NCBI RefSeq assembly: GCF_018413525.1
Contig: NZ_JAHCDD010000018.1
Location: forward strand, 1-64,000
DNA length: 64,000 nt
Origin: Acidovorax sp. CCYZU-2555
GTDB lineage: Bacteria; Pseudomonadota; Gammaproteobacteria; Burkholderiales; Burkholderiaceae_C
Direction: 5' to 3'
Shown here: one piece after another, positions 63,678 through 64,000 of the stretch
Layout: each line of letters opens with the position of its first letter
Numbering within the stretch: position 1 is the first letter of the stretch
The notes under the pieces: model-generated
What the model saw: only the letters and a program-made list of their open reading frames with translations
The model's database searches: none
What the model was told of the DNA's origin: nothing
Translations under genes and position numbers: made by a program

Positions 63678-64000
63678 ATGCGACCCCAACACCAACGCAG
63701 CGCCTGGCCCAACGAACGCTTTGCGCTTGCCATTCTCAGCGGCGCCATGCGCGCCGCTCTGGGCAGTGCCGCCCTGGGCATGACCCTGGCCGCGCCGCTG
63801 GCCATTGCCGCCGAACCCGCCGCGGGCGCCACGGCACATGCCATCGCCCCCGGCCCGCTGTCCGATGCGCTGGCGCAATATGCGGCCGCCACGGGCGTAC
63901 AGCTGGTCTATGAACAATCGACGCTGGCCGGTCTGCGCAGCGCCGGTCTGCAAGGCCGCTACACCGAAAGCGAAGGCTTCGCCCAACTGCTGCGCGGCAG
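63678..64000 (+). CDS. TonB-dependent siderophore receptor, N-terminal part
   Basis: Only the first 107 codons are in the window. A long signal peptide (ends near LAIAAEPAAG) is followed by an STN domain, HAIAPGPLSDALAQYAAATG, VQLVYEQSTLAGLRSAGLQG and RYTESEGFAQLLRG, the N-terminal signalling domain of FecA-type transducers. With FecI/FecR it forms a cell-surface signalling system. The plug and barrel lie beyond the window edge. AAGGA precedes the ATG at 63678. Confidence 0.88.
   Translation, partial: MRPQHQRSAWPNERFALAILSGAMRAALGSAALGMTLAAPLAIAAEPAAGATAHAIAPGPLSDALAQYAAATGVQLVYEQSTLAGLRSAGLQGRYTESEGFAQLLRG

Overview
The window looks like a chromosomal segment of a high-GC betaproteobacterium, most likely Burkholderiales/Comamonadaceae. 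The basis is the GC-rich codon use, TctC/Bug-type binding proteins, a cytochrome c-fused membrane urate oxidase, a UrtABCDE urea importer and the dispersed palindromic repeat at 1-17, 42200-42316 and 49722-49756. Most of it is one nitrogen-scavenging island that takes purines to ammonia. I see no transposase, integrase or CRISPR array.

Layout. 68-8208 (minus): a BMP-type nucleoside/nucleobase ABC importer with two tandem binding proteins, then a Rieske oxygenase and an adenine deaminase. 8609-12468 (plus): xanthine dehydrogenase xdhAB. 12479-18081 (minus): membrane urate oxidase PuuD, glycerate 2-kinase, a Crp/Fnr regulator and a diguanylate cyclase. 18538-22731 (plus): an IclR regulator with PepE, DUF1177, AroM and a TctC-type binding protein, an operon of unknown purpose. 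22754-31111: xdhC, a lipoprotein, hydroxyisourate hydrolase, a GntR regulator, PuuE allantoinase, a UraD-AllC fusion, an M20 hydrolase and an NCS2 permease. 31281-33581: malic enzyme. 33649-39850: a flavin reductase diverging from a second importer (again with two tandem binding proteins), a nucleobase/nucleoside deaminase and ureD. 39870-42187: a type III secretion chaperone with a candidate effector, and a phosphofructokinase. 42331-48126 (minus): urtABCDE. 48380-54886: a reduced ABC protein, an ankyrin protein and a two-component system whose sensor is an NCS1 transporter fused to a hybrid histidine kinase. 54981-60509: ureA, ureJ, ureB, ureC, ureE, ureF and ureG. 60543-60630: tRNA-Ser. 60737-64000: a DUF697-like membrane protein, then FecI/FecR-type iron signalling and the start of its TonB-dependent receptor.

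The parts form a pathway: adenine to hypoxanthine (deaminase), xanthine and urate (XdhAB, matured by XdhC), 5-hydroxyisourate (PuuD), OHCU (HiuH), allantoin (UraD domain), allantoate (PuuE), ureidoglycine (AllC domain), then urea and glyoxylate. Urea is split by urease and also imported by UrtABCDE. Glycerate kinase can return glyoxylate carbon to glycolysis. No known ureidoglycolate lyase is visible; the M20 hydrolase is a candidate for that step.

Regulatory sequence ties the pieces together. A palindrome close to TTGTATACAA lies at the GntR gene and upstream of puuD, the NCS2 permease and the 34.3-34.6 kb transporter/flavin-reductase promoters. A second motif, G(C/T)AAGTGCTTGC, occurs in the xdhA/ABC and puuD/iclR promoter regions. 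Sigma-54-type -24/-12 elements lie about 40 nt before ureA (near-perfect), ureD and the second importer (both weaker). The most novel-looking items are the transporter-sensor kinase beside urease and urea uptake, the IclR-PepE-DUF1177-AroM-TctC operon, and the type III chaperone/effector pair.
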